Shown here piece after piece: positions 34,680 through 44,342 of a stretch of 64,000 nt of DNA. Position numbers and translations under genes: made by a program. The stretch spans positions 1,013,501-1,077,500 of the forward strand of contig NZ_JALJWR010000001.1 of the NCBI RefSeq assembly GCF_024169315.1. Direction: 5' to 3'. The DNA is from Pseudomonas migulae (lineage in GTDB: Bacteria > Pseudomonadota > Gammaproteobacteria > Pseudomonadales > Pseudomonadaceae). Every line of letters starts with the position of its first letter. The first letter of the stretch is position 1. The notes below the pieces were generated by a model, which searched no databases, was not told the origin of the DNA, and saw nothing but the letters and a program-made list of their open reading frames with translations.

Positions 34680-35102
34680 ATGTCTGCCTATCTCCACCAT
34701 TTCGCCGACACGTTCGCAACGCTGAACGCTGATTGCCTGGACCGACTGGGCGAGCTCTATAGCAACGACGTTCAGTTTCGTGATCCCTTGCATCAGCTGG
34801 ATGGCTTGCCGGCACTGCGCACCTACTTTGAAAAGCTATACACCAACGTCCAGGATATTCGCTACGACCTCCTTGACGTGGATGAAACCGCCCCCGGCCA
34901 CGGTTATCTGCGCTGGAACCTGCATTTTCGTCATCCGCGCCTGTCCCGCGGCCAGCCGATCAGTCTGCAAGGCTGCAGCCACCTGCGCTGGCAGAAACAT
35001 GTCTACCTGCACCACGACTACTTCGATGCCGGCGCCCTGCTCTATGAGCACGTCCCGGTTCTTGGCGGGATGATCGGCTGGATCAAGGGAAGGCTCGCAT
35101 GA
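34680..35102 (+). CDS. NTF2-like (SnoaL-fold) protein
   Basis: 140 residues with the cone-shaped NTF2 pattern: helical start (HHFADTFATLNADCLDRLGELYSNDVQFRDP), then FEKLYTNVQDIRYDLLDVDE and LHFRHPRL / SLQGCSHLRW strands. First gene of the six-gene operon behind the TGTACA motifs; its stop overlaps the next ATG by four bases. NTF2-like proteins in light or singlet-oxygen operons have no proven role; a ligand-binding or isomerase function is possible. Confidence 0.8.
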   Translation: MSAYLHHFADTFATLNADCLDRLGELYSNDVQFRDPLHQLDGLPALRTYFEKLYTNVQDIRYDLLDVDETAPGHGYLRWNLHFRHPRLSRGQPISLQGCSHLRWQKHVYLHHDYFDAGALLYEHVPVLGGMIGWIKGRLA

Positions 35103-35848
35103 GTCGCTGCTGGCTGACTGGGGCCAGCAGCGGCCTCGGTGCTGCCCTGGCCGAATTGCTGCTGGAGCAAGGCCATTCGGTGGCCTTGGGTGGCCGGCGG
35201 GCGGAGGCACTTATGCCGCTCGTGCTGCGCCACCCCGGGGCCCTGCTTGCTACCGGCGATGTGACTGACCCACGACAGGTCTCGGCTATGTGCGAGAACA
35301 TCGAGCATGCGTGGGGCGCACTGGACCTGGTGATCCTCAACGCTGGCACCTGCGAATACCTTGTGCCGGGCATGTTCGAGGCCGAGACAGTCGAGCGCGT
35401 GATGCGCACGAACCTGCTGGGGGTCAGTTACTGCCTGCAGGCAGCCTTGCCACTGCTGCGCCGCGGGCAACGACCACACCTGGTAGTGATCGGCAGCTCG
35501 GTGACCTGGCTGGCGTTGCCGCAGGCTGGAGCCTATGGCGCTTCCAAGGCGGCCCTGCGTTATCTTGTCGAATCCCTGCGCCTGGATCTCTACGCCGAAG
35601 GCATTGATGTAACGTTGGTCAGCCCAGGGTTCATCGACACTCCGCTGACTCGGCGCAACGCCTTTGCCATGCCACAACTCTGGACGGCCGACCGCGCCGC
35701 GCGACATGTCGTCGCGCGCCTGACGCGACGACCGTTGGAGATCAACTTTCCACGCCTCTTCATTCTCGTCCTGCGCTTGCTTGGCGCCCTCCCAGCTCGC
35801 TGGCGCCTGGCCGTGGGCCGTCGACTGGCGCGAACCGAACAGGAATAG
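35099..35848 (+). CDS. short-chain dehydrogenase of the light operon
   Basis: 249 residues, classical SDR. The cofactor loop is LTGASSGLGAALAE, with NAG in LVILNAGTCEY, the catalytic Ser in VVIGSSVTWL and YGASK as the Tyr/Lys pair. The C-terminal end (RLFILVLRLLGALPARW) is hydrophobic and may touch the membrane, consistent with a lipid substrate. Homologues travel with the FAD, DUF1365 and CFA genes in several Proteobacteria. Confidence 0.9.
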   Translation: MSRCWLTGASSGLGAALAELLLEQGHSVALGGRRAEALMPLVLRHPGALLATGDVTDPRQVSAMCENIEHAWGALDLVILNAGTCEYLVPGMFEAETVERVMRTNLLGVSYCLQAALPLLRRGQRPHLVVIGSSVTWLALPQAGAYGASKAALRYLVESLRLDLYAEGIDVTLVSPGFIDTPLTRRNAFAMPQLWTADRAARHVVARLTRRPLEINFPRLFILVLRLLGALPARWRLAVGRRLARTEQE

Positions 35849-35854
35849 CGTCAT

Positions 35855-37102
35855 ATGCGTATCGCCATCATCGGCAGCGGGATCTCTGGGCTGACCTGTG
35901 CCTATCTGCTGTCACGTCGCAATGAGGTGACCGTGTTCGAAGCGGCTGACTGGATCGGCGGTCATACCCATACTGTCGACATCGAATGGCACGGCCAGCG
36001 CTATGCCGTGGACACCGGTTTCATCGTCTTCAATGACTGGACCTACCCCAACTTCATTCGCTTGCTGGATCGCCTGGGAGTCGTCTCGCGCCCCACCGAG
36101 ATGAGCTTTTCCGTGAACGATCCGGACAGCGGCCTGGAATACAACGGCAATAACCTGGACACCCTCTTCGCCCAGCGCGGCAATCTGCTGTCGCCGGGCT
36201 TCTGGGGCATGTTGCGCGATATCGTGCGCTTCAACCGCCAGGCGGTGGCCGACCTTGACGGCCACCGCATCGAGCCGGGCATGAGTCTTGGCGATTACCT
36301 GCACACGAGAAGCTACGGGCAGCGCTTCATCCATCACTATATCGTCCCCATGGGCTCGGCCATCTGGTCGGTATCAAGGGCCGATATGCTGCGCTTCCCG
36401 ATGCACTTCTTCGTCCGTTTCTTTCGTAACCATGGCCTGCTCTCTATCAGCCGGCGCCCACAGTGGCGAGTGCTCGAGGGTGGTTCGCGCAGCTACGTGG
36501 AGCCGTTGTGCAAGACCTTCGCCGAGCGCATTCGGCTCAATTGCCCGGTGATGAGCGTCCGCCGGGACGACACAGGCGTGGACATCACCAGCGCCGCAGG
36601 CCGCGAGCGCTTCGACAAGGTCGTGTTCGCCTGCCACAGCGACCAGGCTTTGGCGCTGCTGGAGAACCCGACGAGCACCGAGCACGAGGTGCTTGGCGCC
36701 CTCACCTATGCCGCCAATGAAGTAGTGCTGCACACCGATACCCGCCTGCTGCCCCGCCGGCGCAAGGCCTGGGCCAGCTGGAACTATCGCCTCGGCGGAC
36801 CCGCGCACGCCCCGGCGGCCGTGACCTATAACATGAACATTCTGCAAGGCCTCGACGCCCCGGTTACCTTTTGCCTAAGCCTCAATCAGGGCGATTGCGT
36901 GGACCCGTCGCAAGTGCTGGCACGCTTCAACTATGCACATCCTCAATACAGCCTTGCCGCCATGGGGGCCCAGGCGCGCCAGGGTGAGCTACAGGGAAAC
37001 CAGCACAGCTACTTCTGCGGTGCTTACTGGGCAAACGGCTTCCATGAGGATGGCGTGGTCAGCGCACTGGACGTCGCCCAACGGTTTGGGGAGCGCCTGT
37101 GA
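35855..37102 (+). CDS. FAD-dependent oxidoreductase (amine-oxidase fold) linked to CFA synthase
   Basis: 415 residues with an N-terminal dinucleotide loop IAIIGSGISGLTCAYLLSRRNEVTVFEA and a C-terminal FAD-binding region (YFCGAYWANGFHEDGVVSALDVA). It belongs to the FAD oxidoreductases always found with DUF1365 and CFA-type methyltransferases, thought to desaturate or modify fatty acyl chains. It overlaps the next gene by four bases. Confidence 0.88.
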   Translation: MRIAIIGSGISGLTCAYLLSRRNEVTVFEAADWIGGHTHTVDIEWHGQRYAVDTGFIVFNDWTYPNFIRLLDRLGVVSRPTEMSFSVNDPDSGLEYNGNNLDTLFAQRGNLLSPGFWGMLRDIVRFNRQAVADLDGHRIEPGMSLGDYLHTRSYGQRFIHHYIVPMGSAIWSVSRADMLRFPMHFFVRFFRNHGLLSISRRPQWRVLEGGSRSYVEPLCKTFAERIRLNCPVMSVRRDDTGVDITSAAGRERFDKVVFACHSDQALALLENPTSTEHEVLGALTYAANEVVLHTDTRLLPRRRKAWASWNYRLGGPAHAPAAVTYNMNILQGLDAPVTFCLSLNQGDCVDPSQVLARFNYAHPQYSLAAMGAQARQGELQGNQHSYFCGAYWANGFHEDGVVSALDVAQRFGERL

Positions 37103-37911
37103 ACAGCAGCCTTTGCTACGGTTGGGTCAGTCATCGGCGCCTGGTACCGCGGTTCCATGGATTCCGCTATCGCAGCGGCATGTTTTACCTGGATCTGGAC
37201 GAACAGGAACGGCTGCTGGGCCTGTCCCCGTTACTCGGTGCTTCTTGCTGGGCGCCGTTGTGCTGGCGAGAAACCGATTACCTTCCAGCCTGGACTCGTC
37301 AGGGTATGCCGTTGAAGGAAGCGGTGCGCGAAGTGGTGGCCAAGGCCCTTGGCCAGGCACCGTGCGGCGCCATTCATTTGCTGACCCAACCGCGCAGTTG
37401 GGGGATTTCATTCAATCCGGTCAGTTTCTATTTTTGTCACGACAGCGACGGCCTCCTCGCAGCGATTGTGCTGGAGGTACGTAACACACCCTGGCGTGAG
37501 CGCTTTCACTACGTTTTGTCTGTGCTGCCCGGTCAGCCCCGGCAGTTCTCGGTCACCAAGGCATTCCATGTCTCGCCGTTCCTGCCGATGGACATGCAGT
37601 ACCACATGCGCTTCCACATCGATGGCGCACACGTGCGCATCCACATGGAAAACCGCCGCGAAGGGCAAAAAGTCTTCGAGGCCGACCTGGCCCTGCAGCG
37701 GCAGCCGCTGGATGCCACAGCACTACGACGCCACGTACTGGCCTTCCCCTGGATGAGCCTGCGCACCCTCGGCGCCATTTATTGGCAAGCCATGCGCCTG
37801 TTGCTCAAGCGCACCCCGCTCTATGCCCACAAGACCCGTCAGAGCAGCCAAAACCTTGGCCATCACGTCCACGAGGAGCCCGAGCATGTCCGAACCAACT
37901 CTGAGCGTTAG
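37099..37911 (+). CDS. DUF1365 protein
   Basis: 270 residues. Family signs are the start GWVSHRRLVPRFHGFRYRSGMFYLDLDE and LLTQPRSWGISFNPVSFYFCHD, then KAFHVSPFLPMDMQYHMRF. The family has no known biochemical role but is nearly always next to the FAD oxidoreductase and a CFA-like enzyme, so it probably takes part in the same lipid modification. It runs 26 bases into the next gene. Confidence 0.9.
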   Translation: MNSSLCYGWVSHRRLVPRFHGFRYRSGMFYLDLDEQERLLGLSPLLGASCWAPLCWRETDYLPAWTRQGMPLKEAVREVVAKALGQAPCGAIHLLTQPRSWGISFNPVSFYFCHDSDGLLAAIVLEVRNTPWRERFHYVLSVLPGQPRQFSVTKAFHVSPFLPMDMQYHMRFHIDGAHVRIHMENRREGQKVFEADLALQRQPLDATALRRHVLAFPWMSLRTLGAIYWQAMRLLLKRTPLYAHKTRQSSQNLGHHVHEEPEHVRTNSER

Positions 37912-39145
37912 CAAATCCTTGGGCCTGACGCCGTTATTCGGCGGCCTGGCCAGAAGCGCCGTGCTCAATCAGCTTCGCAACCTGCGCCAAGGTCGTCTGC
38001 GTCTGATCTGCCAGGACCAGCAGTGGCTGTTTGGCGATGTTGGCAGCGCGCTGCACGCTGAGGTCGAGATCTTCGACGAAGCAGCCTGGGGCATGGTGGC
38101 TGCCAACGGGTCGATCGGTGCGGGCGAAGCTTACATTCACGGATACTGGCGCAGTCCGGACCTGGCCGCGGTCACCCGCCTGTTCGTCGCCAACCTGGAG
38201 GTGCTCGACGCCCTTGAAGGCGGGCTGGCGCGCCTGGGTCGTCCGATCCTGCGCCTGCTGCATTGGCTCAATCGCAACAGCAGGCACGGCGCGCGACGCA
38301 ACATTCTCGCCCATTACGATCTGGGTAATGCGTTGTTCGAGCGGCTGCTGGACCCGACCATGATGTACTCGGCAGCCATGTTCGACAGTCTGGAGCAGAC
38401 CCTGGAGCAGGGCCAACTGAACAAGCTTGAGCGTATCTGCGACAAACTCGCGCTATGCCCAGACGATCATTTGCTCGAGATCGGCACCGGATGGGGCAGC
38501 CTGGCGATCCATGCCGCCACACGCCACGGGTGCAGGGTGACCACCACCACGTTGTCCGAGGCACAGTACGCCCATACCCTGCAACGCGTCCGCGATCTTG
38601 GTCTGCAAGAACGCATTACCGTCCTGCGCGAGGACTACCGCGATCTTGGCGGACGCTTCGACAAGCTGGTCTCGATCGAGATGATCGAGGCGGTCGGGCA
38701 CCGCTATCTGCCGGTTTACTTCCGCCGCTGCGCGTCGCTGCTCAAGGATGACGGCTTGATGCTGCTGCAGGCGATCACCATCCGCGACCAGCGCTATGAA
38801 CAAGCCCAGCGGTCGGTGGATTTCATCCAGCGCTACATCTTTCCCGGCGGTGCCCTGCCCTCCTTGAGTGTCATGCTGCAGACCGCCAGTCGCCATACCA
38901 CGTTGAACCTGGTGCACATGGAGGACTTCGGCCTGGACTATGCGCGGACACTGCAGCACTGGCGCGACAACTTGCGTCAGTCGCGCACCGCATTGGTCGA
39001 GCTTGGCTATGACGACACCTTTCAGCGTCTCTGGGAGTTTTACCTGTGTTACTGCCAAGGCGGTTTCGAGGAGCGTGCGATCGGCGTCGCGCAACTGCTC
39101 TGGGCAGCCCCGGCCGCACGCCGTGCATCGCTGCCGGGCGGCTGA
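37886..39145 (+). CDS. cyclopropane-fatty-acid synthase family methyltransferase
   Basis: 419 residues from the ATG at 37886, which has GAGGAG upstream. The S-adenosylmethionine loop is LLEIGTGWGSLAIHAA; YDLGNALFERLLDPTMMYSAAMF and the catalytic-region ISMEMIEAVGH-like segment (VSIEMIEAVGHRYLPVYF) follow the CFA pattern. It would methylate double bonds of membrane phospholipids. In Rhodobacter a related enzyme in a singlet-oxygen-induced set makes furan fatty acid precursors, so this copy may be a UfaM-like methylase rather than a housekeeping Cfa. Confidence 0.88.
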   Translation: MSEPTLSVSKSLGLTPLFGGLARSAVLNQLRNLRQGRLRLICQDQQWLFGDVGSALHAEVEIFDEAAWGMVAANGSIGAGEAYIHGYWRSPDLAAVTRLFVANLEVLDALEGGLARLGRPILRLLHWLNRNSRHGARRNILAHYDLGNALFERLLDPTMMYSAAMFDSLEQTLEQGQLNKLERICDKLALCPDDHLLEIGTGWGSLAIHAATRHGCRVTTTTLSEAQYAHTLQRVRDLGLQERITVLREDYRDLGGRFDKLVSIEMIEAVGHRYLPVYFRRCASLLKDDGLMLLQAITIRDQRYEQAQRSVDFIQRYIFPGGALPSLSVMLQTASRHTTLNLVHMEDFGLDYARTLQHWRDNLRQSRTALVELGYDDTFQRLWEFYLCYCQGGFEERAIGVAQLLWAAPAARRASLPGG

Positions 39146-39146
39146 T

Positions 39147-39635
39147 TTGAGCCGGGCCTGGTTGGTCAGTAACGCGCTCTGGATGCAGGCCGCCTGGTGG
39201 GCTTGCGTACTGAGCGAGCGGCATCCTTGGCTGCTGCTGCCGGTGGTGGCCGGCCTGTTGGTGCATGTGGCTGCTTGCCCTCGGCCGGGCGACGAAGCAA
39301 CCACTCTGGTCTGCGTGGGGATAGCAGGCTGTTCACTGGATGCCGGCCTGGGTGTGCTGGGAGTCTTCGATTTTGCCCAGCAACCCCTACCTATGTGGCT
39401 GGCGCTGCTGTGGCTAGTGCTGGCCAGTGGGCTTCGGCATAGCCTGGCCTGGGCTCGACGTCCCATCTGGTACGGGGCGCTACTGGGCATGTGCGGTGGA
39501 CCTCTGGCCTACATCGCCGGTGCAACGCTGGCCGGTGTAGGCCTGCCTTGGGGCACTCTGGGTACGGTCCTGCTGCTCGCGCCGTTGTGGGCTGTATGGA
39601 TGCCGCTTGTCCTGCGACTCGCTGCACCCCGCTGA
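39147..39635 (+). CDS. DUF2878 membrane protein
   Basis: About 162 residues. I use the TTG at 39147, one base after the methyltransferase stop, because LSRAWLVSNALWMQAAWWACVLSE restores the family's usual W-rich N-terminus; the ATG at 39183 would lose it. Five or so membrane helices. Last gene of the light operon; function unknown. It converges with the DUF3833 gene. Confidence 0.75.
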   Translation: MSRAWLVSNALWMQAAWWACVLSERHPWLLLPVVAGLLVHVAACPRPGDEATTLVCVGIAGCSLDAGLGVLGVFDFAQQPLPMWLALLWLVLASGLRHSLAWARRPIWYGALLGMCGGPLAYIAGATLAGVGLPWGTLGTVLLLAPLWAVWMPLVLRLAAPR

Positions 39636-39691
39636 GAAGCGACTGCCTTCGAATGCGTGAACATCCTCTGCTTGGGCCGGTTATCAAGGGT

Positions 39692-40228
39692 TCACGGAAG
39701 CGACTCCGGCTGGCGGCGAAAGAACAGGATCACTTGTCCCAACTCGACACCAAGCTTGCTCATACTCGAGCGATTGATCATCGTGTCTTCGTCCATCAGG
39801 TACATCCAGTCGTCCAGATCCACTTCCCAATGCCTGCCATCAACCGGCAGGTCAAGGCGATAGCGCCAGCGCAGCGCGTTGCCAGCAACCTCGCCGCTGG
39901 CCTCTCCGACTACGTCGTCCGCACGACCACGCCAACGCCCGGCACCGGCTGGCTGCAGCGTCCAGACGCGGCGCTGACGCGTGCCATCGCTGTAGAGAAA
40001 ACGTTCGTCGAGGATCAGCTGCTGGCCTTCGACGCGGCTTTCGATCTGAACATGGAAACGCTTGACCACCTCACCCGAGCGATTCTGAAACAGACCCCAA
40101 GCCTCTACCGGCCTTGAGAAGAACGCCACGAGATCCAGCGTCGGTCGCTCCTGGGCGTAGTGCTCCACGCCAACGTTGTTACAACTGACCAGCAACAGGC
40201 TAACGAACAGTACCAGTATTTGACGCAT
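39692..40228 (-). CDS. DUF3833 lipoprotein
   Basis: 178 residues from the ATG at 40228. A lipobox is visible (LFVSLLLVSC, Cys about 15), so the mature protein is a lipoprotein. The middle RFHVQIESRVEGQQLILDERFLYSDGTRQRRVWTL and WEVDLDDWMYLMDEDTMINRS fit DUF3833, a lipocalin-like fold. It follows the chalcone-isomerase-like gene by ten bases and is often found with CFA/DUF1365 genes. It may carry or sense lipids in the envelope. Confidence 0.85.
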   Translation of the reverse strand: MRQILVLFVSLLLVSCNNVGVEHYAQERPTLDLVAFFSRPVEAWGLFQNRSGEVVKRFHVQIESRVEGQQLILDERFLYSDGTRQRRVWTLQPAGAGRWRGRADDVVGEASGEVAGNALRWRYRLDLPVDGRHWEVDLDDWMYLMDEDTMINRSSMSKLGVELGQVILFFRRQPESLP

Positions 40229-40238
40229 CTCAACCTCC

Positions 40239-40796
40239 TCAGTCAGCCGCCCGGTCCATCCCCAGCAGTTGTTGACGCAGTTGCTTGTCCCGAGTGCGCG
40301 GATCAAGCCAGATGTCGAAAAAGGCGCGGGCGAACGCAGGGTCCTCGACCCGCCGGCGCAGTTGGCCGTCGACGAAGAACGTGCAGCCTATGCCGGGATG
40401 GTAGATCCCGGTGATGCGCATTCCGGGCCGAACATCGACGAAGGCTTCACGCATTTCACTGGACCAGCGCTGGAGGGTGGACTCATCTGGACGAGCCTCT
40501 GCCATGCGACGCATTTCCTTGAGGCTGGCCTCCACCAGCGTTTCCCTGGAAAACACACGGTGATATGTCAGTTCGAGCGCAAAAGGCTGATCCCAGGTCA
40601 GCGGCAAACCAGCGCTCCACAACCGCGCGGTGTATAGATTCACGCCGAACCAGGTAAAGTCGCCGCTGCCCACCAGACGCCCATCGGGCAGCGCGGGATG
40701 CCAATCCGCCCAGGCAGGTACGGCGAGTACCAGCGCGAACAGCCAGCCTCTCGACAGACGATGTTCGAGAAAGCGTCTGGCAACAGCCACGTTCAT
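40239..40796 (-). CDS. chalcone-isomerase-like exported protein
   Basis: 185 residues from the ATG at 40796 (GAGG upstream; an upstream start at 40829 is less likely). An N-terminal hydrophobic segment (GWLFALVLAVPAWA) is a signal peptide. The body, with GSGDFTWFGVNLYTARLWS, ALELTYHRVFSRETLVEASLKEM and GMRITGIYHPGIGCTFFVDG, matches the bacterial chalcone-isomerase-like family. These lack the plant active site and probably bind fatty acids. First gene of a two-gene unit with TGTACA-like motifs at its promoter. Confidence 0.82.
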   Translation of the reverse strand: MNVAVARRFLEHRLSRGWLFALVLAVPAWADWHPALPDGRLVGSGDFTWFGVNLYTARLWSAGLPLTWDQPFALELTYHRVFSRETLVEASLKEMRRMAEARPDESTLQRWSSEMREAFVDVRPGMRITGIYHPGIGCTFFVDGQLRRRVEDPAFARAFFDIWLDPRTRDKQLRQQLLGMDRAAD

Positions 40797-40821
40797 CGGT
40801 GCCTCGACTTTTTTTAAAATT

Positions 40822-40878
40822 CTATACAAGACTAGCTTAATGTATAGTTTTTACGCCATAAGTACAGAACGTGTACAA
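40822..40878 (-). promoter_or_regulatory. TGTACA-like motifs upstream of the chalcone-isomerase-like gene
   Basis: + strand motifs: TATACA at 40823-40828 and TGTATA at 40841-40846 (18 bases apart, as in the other light promoter), AGTACA at 40861-40866 and TGTACAA at 40872-40878. They precede the minus-strand gene that starts at 40796 and suggest the same LitR control. Confidence 0.6.
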
Positions 40879-40925
40879 TTTTTTCACCGTTGCGCTAGTG
40901 ATTCCACAGGCTTGACGCAGGAACG

Positions 40926-41012
40926 AAAAAAGAGGCCGAAGCCTCTCTTTTTCAATGCTGGACATAAATGCTGCGCAAAAAAAAGCGCCACTCATTGAGT
41001 GGCGCTTTTTTT
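40926..41012 (-). terminator. tandem terminators downstream of tRNA-Gly
   Basis: First stem GCGCCACTC-ATT-GAGTGGCGC (40985-41005), A-run and T-run on either side; second AGAGGC-CGAA-GCCTCT (40931-40946), also with flanking A and T runs. They insulate the tRNA transcript from the light-controlled promoter to the left. Confidence 0.85.
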
Positions 41013-41017
41013 GTATT

Positions 41018-41093
<76 letters not shown>

Positions 41094-41155
41094 GTCTTGG
41101 TGAGGCGCATTCTATAGAATCCAGATGCCCCGTCAACCCTTTGATTCAAAAAAGT

Positions 41156-41716
41156 TTATTTCTTTTCCACGTCGGTCTTCAGATGCGGCCAGGCAGCCCG
41201 CAAATATTGAACCATGGACCACAGCGTCAGGCCCGCAGAGATCAGCAGCAACGCGTAACCCACCAGAACCCAGAACGTGAAGTCCGACGGATTGGCCAGC
41301 AGGATCACCAGCGCCAGCATTTGCGCAGCGGTTTTCCATTTGCCTAGGTTCGACACGGCGACGTGAGCACGAGCACCGAGCTCGGCCATCCACTCTCGCA
41401 GCGCCGAGACGACGATTTCGCGACCAATGATCACAGCGGCCGGCAGCGTGAGCCACAGGTTGCCGTGTTCCTGCACCAGCAACACCAGCGCCACGGCGAC
41501 CATCAGTTTGTCGGCCACCGGATCGAGAAAAGCCCCGAACGGCGTGCTTTGCTCCAGACGACGAGCCAGATAACCATCCAGCCAGTCAGTGGCGGCGGCA
41601 AATGCAAAGACCGAAGCGGACGCGAGGTAGCTCCATTGGTAAGGCAGGTAGAACAGTAAAATGAAGATCGGGATAAGCAGGACGCGTAGAACGGTAATCA
41701 GATTAGGGATATTCAT
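41156..41716 (-). CDS. pgsA: CDP-diacylglycerol-glycerol-3-phosphate 3-phosphatidyltransferase
   Basis: 186 residues from the ATG at 41716 (an in-frame GTG two codons earlier is possible). The CDP-alcohol phosphotransferase signature is complete: [18 protein letters not shown], then AFLDPVADK. Several membrane helices. It makes phosphatidylglycerol phosphate, the first step to phosphatidylglycerol and cardiolipin. It is downstream of uvrC on the same strand. Confidence 0.96.
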   Translation of the reverse strand: MNIPNLITVLRVLLIPIFILLFYLPYQWSYLASASVFAFAAATDWLDGYLARRLEQSTPFGAFLDPVADKLMVAVALVLLVQEHGNLWLTLPAAVIIGREIVVSALREWMAELGARAHVAVSNLGKWKTAAQMLALVILLANPSDFTFWVLVGYALLLISAGLTLWSMVQYLRAAWPHLKTDVEKK

Positions 41717-41748
41717 CGGCACAACTGGCTACGAGGTGAGGTGGCATT

Positions 41749-43572
41749 CTACTCGCTGTGCAGATTTGCATAAATCAACTCTGCGAGCTTTTTACTGATC
41801 CCGGGGGCTTTGGCGATCTCGTCGATGCTGGCACGAGACAGCTCCTGCAATCCACCAAAATGTTTCAACAAATCGCGCCGGCGTGTCGGTCCGACGCCTG
41901 CGACGCCCTCCAGTGTAGACGTACGGCGGGTTTTTCCACGACGGGCACGGTGCCCGGTAATTGCGAATCGGTGGGCTTCGTCGCGGATCTGCTGGATCAA
42001 ATGCAATGCCGGGGAGTCACCGCGCAAGGTGAATTCGTGGGCCGCATCGTTGAGATACAGGGTTTCGAAACCGGCCTTGCGTGTCGCGCCCTTCGCCACG
42101 CCCAGCAGAATCAGGTCGGGCACCGCCAGCTCATTGAGCACATCGCGCGCCATGGACAACTGCCCCTTGCCGCCGTCCACCAGCAGGATGTCCGGCAGCT
42201 TGCCCTCCCCGTCCTTCAGTTTGCTGAAGCGTCGGGTCAGGGCCTGGTGCATCGCGGCGTAGTCATCGCCCGGCGTGACGCCTTCGATGTTGTAGCGGCG
42301 GTAGTCGGACTTGATCGGGCCTTCGGGACCGAACACCACACAGGACGCCACGGTCGCTTCGCCACTGGAGTGACTGATGTCGTAACACTCCAGGCGTTGC
42401 GGCGGCTCATCCAGTTTCAGCACGTCGGCCAAGGCCTCGAAACGCGCGGCGACGTGTTGGCGGTTGGCCAGGCGTGCGCCGAGTGCCTGCTCGGCATTGG
42501 TCACGGCCAATTGCTGCCAGCGTGCCCGCGTTCCGCGAACCCTGTGGCTGATGGTCAGTTCGCGACCGCGCAACTCTTCAATGGCCGCGATCAGCGTCGG
42601 AAAATCTTCGTGCACCACGTTGACGATCAATTCGCTCGGCAAGTCGCGTTCAGGGCTGCTGACGAAGTACTGACCGAGAAACGCCGCCATGACTTCGGAA
42701 ACGTCTTCTTCAATACCCACCTGCGGGAAAAAGTTCTTGCTCCCCAGCACCCGGCCACCGCGCACGCTGATCAGATGAACGCAGGCGCCGCCCGGGTTGA
42801 CGAACGCGGCGATCACGTCGACATCTCCGGTCCCGCCTTCCATGCTCTGCTGATCCTGAACCCGGCGCAGCAAGGAGATCTGGTCGCGCAATTCTGCGGC
42901 ACGCTCGAATTCGAGGTTGATCGCCGCCTCTTCCATGCCCGCCGACAACTCGTCGGTCAGCGCATTGCTACGCCCTTCCAGGAACATCACCGAGTGCCGC
43001 ACATCTTCGGCGTACACCTCGGGCTCCACCAGGCCGACACAGGGCGCCTTGCAGCGTTTGATCTGATACTGCAGGCACGGTCGCGTGCGGTTCTTGTAAT
43101 AGCTGTCTTCGCACTGGCGAACAAAAAAGGTCTTTTGCAGCAGGCTCAGGCTTTCGCGAATCGCACCGGCGCTGGGATAGGGGCCGAAATACTTGCCTTT
43201 GGCCTTCTTCGCACCGCGATGAATGCTCAGGCGCGGGAACTGGCCATCCGAGAGAAACACGTACGGGTAGGATTTGTCGTCGCGCAGCAGGATGTTGTAG
43301 GGCGGGCGCCATTCCTTGATCAGCGTCTGTTCAAGCAGCAAGGCTTCGGTTTCGTTGGCCGTGATCGTCGTTTCGACCTGGGCAATCCGCGCCACCAGTG
43401 CAGCGGTTTTCGGGGCGAGCCCGGACTTGCGAAAGTAACTCGACAGGCGATTCTTGAGGTTCTTGGCCTTGCCGACGTAGAGCAGGCGCGCCTCACTGTC
43501 GAACATGCGATAGACGCCGGGGCGTCCACTGACCGTCGACAGGAAAGCACTTGGATCGAAGGTGTCAGTCAT
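41749..43572 (-). CDS. uvrC: excinuclease ABC subunit C
   Basis: 607 residues, full length. N-terminal GIY-YIG nuclease ([25 protein letters not shown]), a Cys cluster ([13 protein letters not shown]), a UVR motif ([17 protein letters not shown] near 200-220), the RNase H-like C-terminal nuclease ([30 protein letters not shown]) and two helix-hairpin-helix motifs ([20 protein letters not shown]). It makes both incisions in nucleotide excision repair. It lies three bases after gacA. Confidence 0.97.
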   Translation of the reverse strand: MTDTFDPSAFLSTVSGRPGVYRMFDSEARLLYVGKAKNLKNRLSSYFRKSGLAPKTAALVARIAQVETTITANETEALLLEQTLIKEWRPPYNILLRDDKSYPYVFLSDGQFPRLSIHRGAKKAKGKYFGPYPSAGAIRESLSLLQKTFFVRQCEDSYYKNRTRPCLQYQIKRCKAPCVGLVEPEVYAEDVRHSVMFLEGRSNALTDELSAGMEEAAINLEFERAAELRDQISLLRRVQDQQSMEGGTGDVDVIAAFVNPGGACVHLISVRGGRVLGSKNFFPQVGIEEDVSEVMAAFLGQYFVSSPERDLPSELIVNVVHEDFPTLIAAIEELRGRELTISHRVRGTRARWQQLAVTNAEQALGARLANRQHVAARFEALADVLKLDEPPQRLECYDISHSSGEATVASCVVFGPEGPIKSDYRRYNIEGVTPGDDYAAMHQALTRRFSKLKDGEGKLPDILLVDGGKGQLSMARDVLNELAVPDLILLGVAKGATRKAGFETLYLNDAAHEFTLRGDSPALHLIQQIRDEAHRFAITGHRARRGKTRRTSTLEGVAGVGPTRRRDLLKHFGGLQELSRASIDEIAKAPGISKKLAELIYANLHSE

Positions 43573-43574
43573 TA

Positions 43575-44216
43575 TCAGAGGCTGGCATCAACCATGCCGT
43601 GACGAACCGCCAACAGCGTCAACTCGACATCGCTGCTGATCGAAAGCTTTTCGAAAATTCGGTAACGGTAGGTGTTCACGGTTTTGGGCGACAGGCACAA
43701 CTTGTCGGAAATGATCTGCACCTTCTGGCAGCCGACAATCATCAGTGCGATCTGGATTTCCCGTTCCGACAGCGCGTCGAACGGCGAATCGTTGGTCGGC
43801 TGAAAGGATTTGATCGCCAGTTGCTGGGCAATCTGCGGGCTGATGTAGCGTTGCCCGGCAAACACCAGGCGGATGGCCTGGACCATTTCCGGCAACCCGG
43901 CGCCTTTGGTCAGGTAACCCGCGGCACCGGCCTGCAACAACCGTGTAGGAAACGGATCTTCCTCGCACACGGTGACCGCGACCACTTTGATATCCGGATG
44001 ACTGCGCAACAATTTGCGGGTGGCCTCAAGACCGCCGATACCGGGCATCTTGACGTCCATCAGCACCACATCGGGTTTCAACTCACGCGCCTTGAGCAGG
44101 GATTCTTCGCCTGACTCAGCCTGGCCGACCACTTGCAGGCCATCGATGTCAGCCAGCATTCGTGTAATGCCTGTACGAACGAGATCATGGTCATCGACTA
44201 CTAGCACCCTAATCAA
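43575..44216 (-). CDS. gacA: response regulator GacA, TTG start
   Basis: 213 residues read from TTG at 44216 (GAGGTG upstream); the protein then begins with [15 protein letters not shown], as in fluorescent pseudomonads, where gacA is known to start with TTG. The phospho-acceptor Asp is in [11 protein letters not shown]. The C-terminal LuxR-type helix-turn-helix is [43 protein letters not shown]. With sensor GacS it drives small RNAs that relieve RsmA/RsmE repression and so controls secondary metabolism. Directly upstream of uvrC. Confidence 0.96.
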   Translation of the reverse strand: MIRVLVVDDHDLVRTGITRMLADIDGLQVVGQAESGEESLLKARELKPDVVLMDVKMPGIGGLEATRKLLRSHPDIKVVAVTVCEEDPFPTRLLQAGAAGYLTKGAGLPEMVQAIRLVFAGQRYISPQIAQQLAIKSFQPTNDSPFDALSEREIQIALMIVGCQKVQIISDKLCLSPKTVNTYRYRIFEKLSISSDVELTLLAVRHGMVDASL

Positions 44217-44342
44217 GCAGACACCTCGCGATATGGTCTTATTGAGTTGTCGACACCTTAGCAAAAAGCGACTGGCAGACCTAGCGGCAAGCGTCATATA
44301 AAAAGTATCAATACATCTTGAAAGGCTTGTCTTATACGTGTT

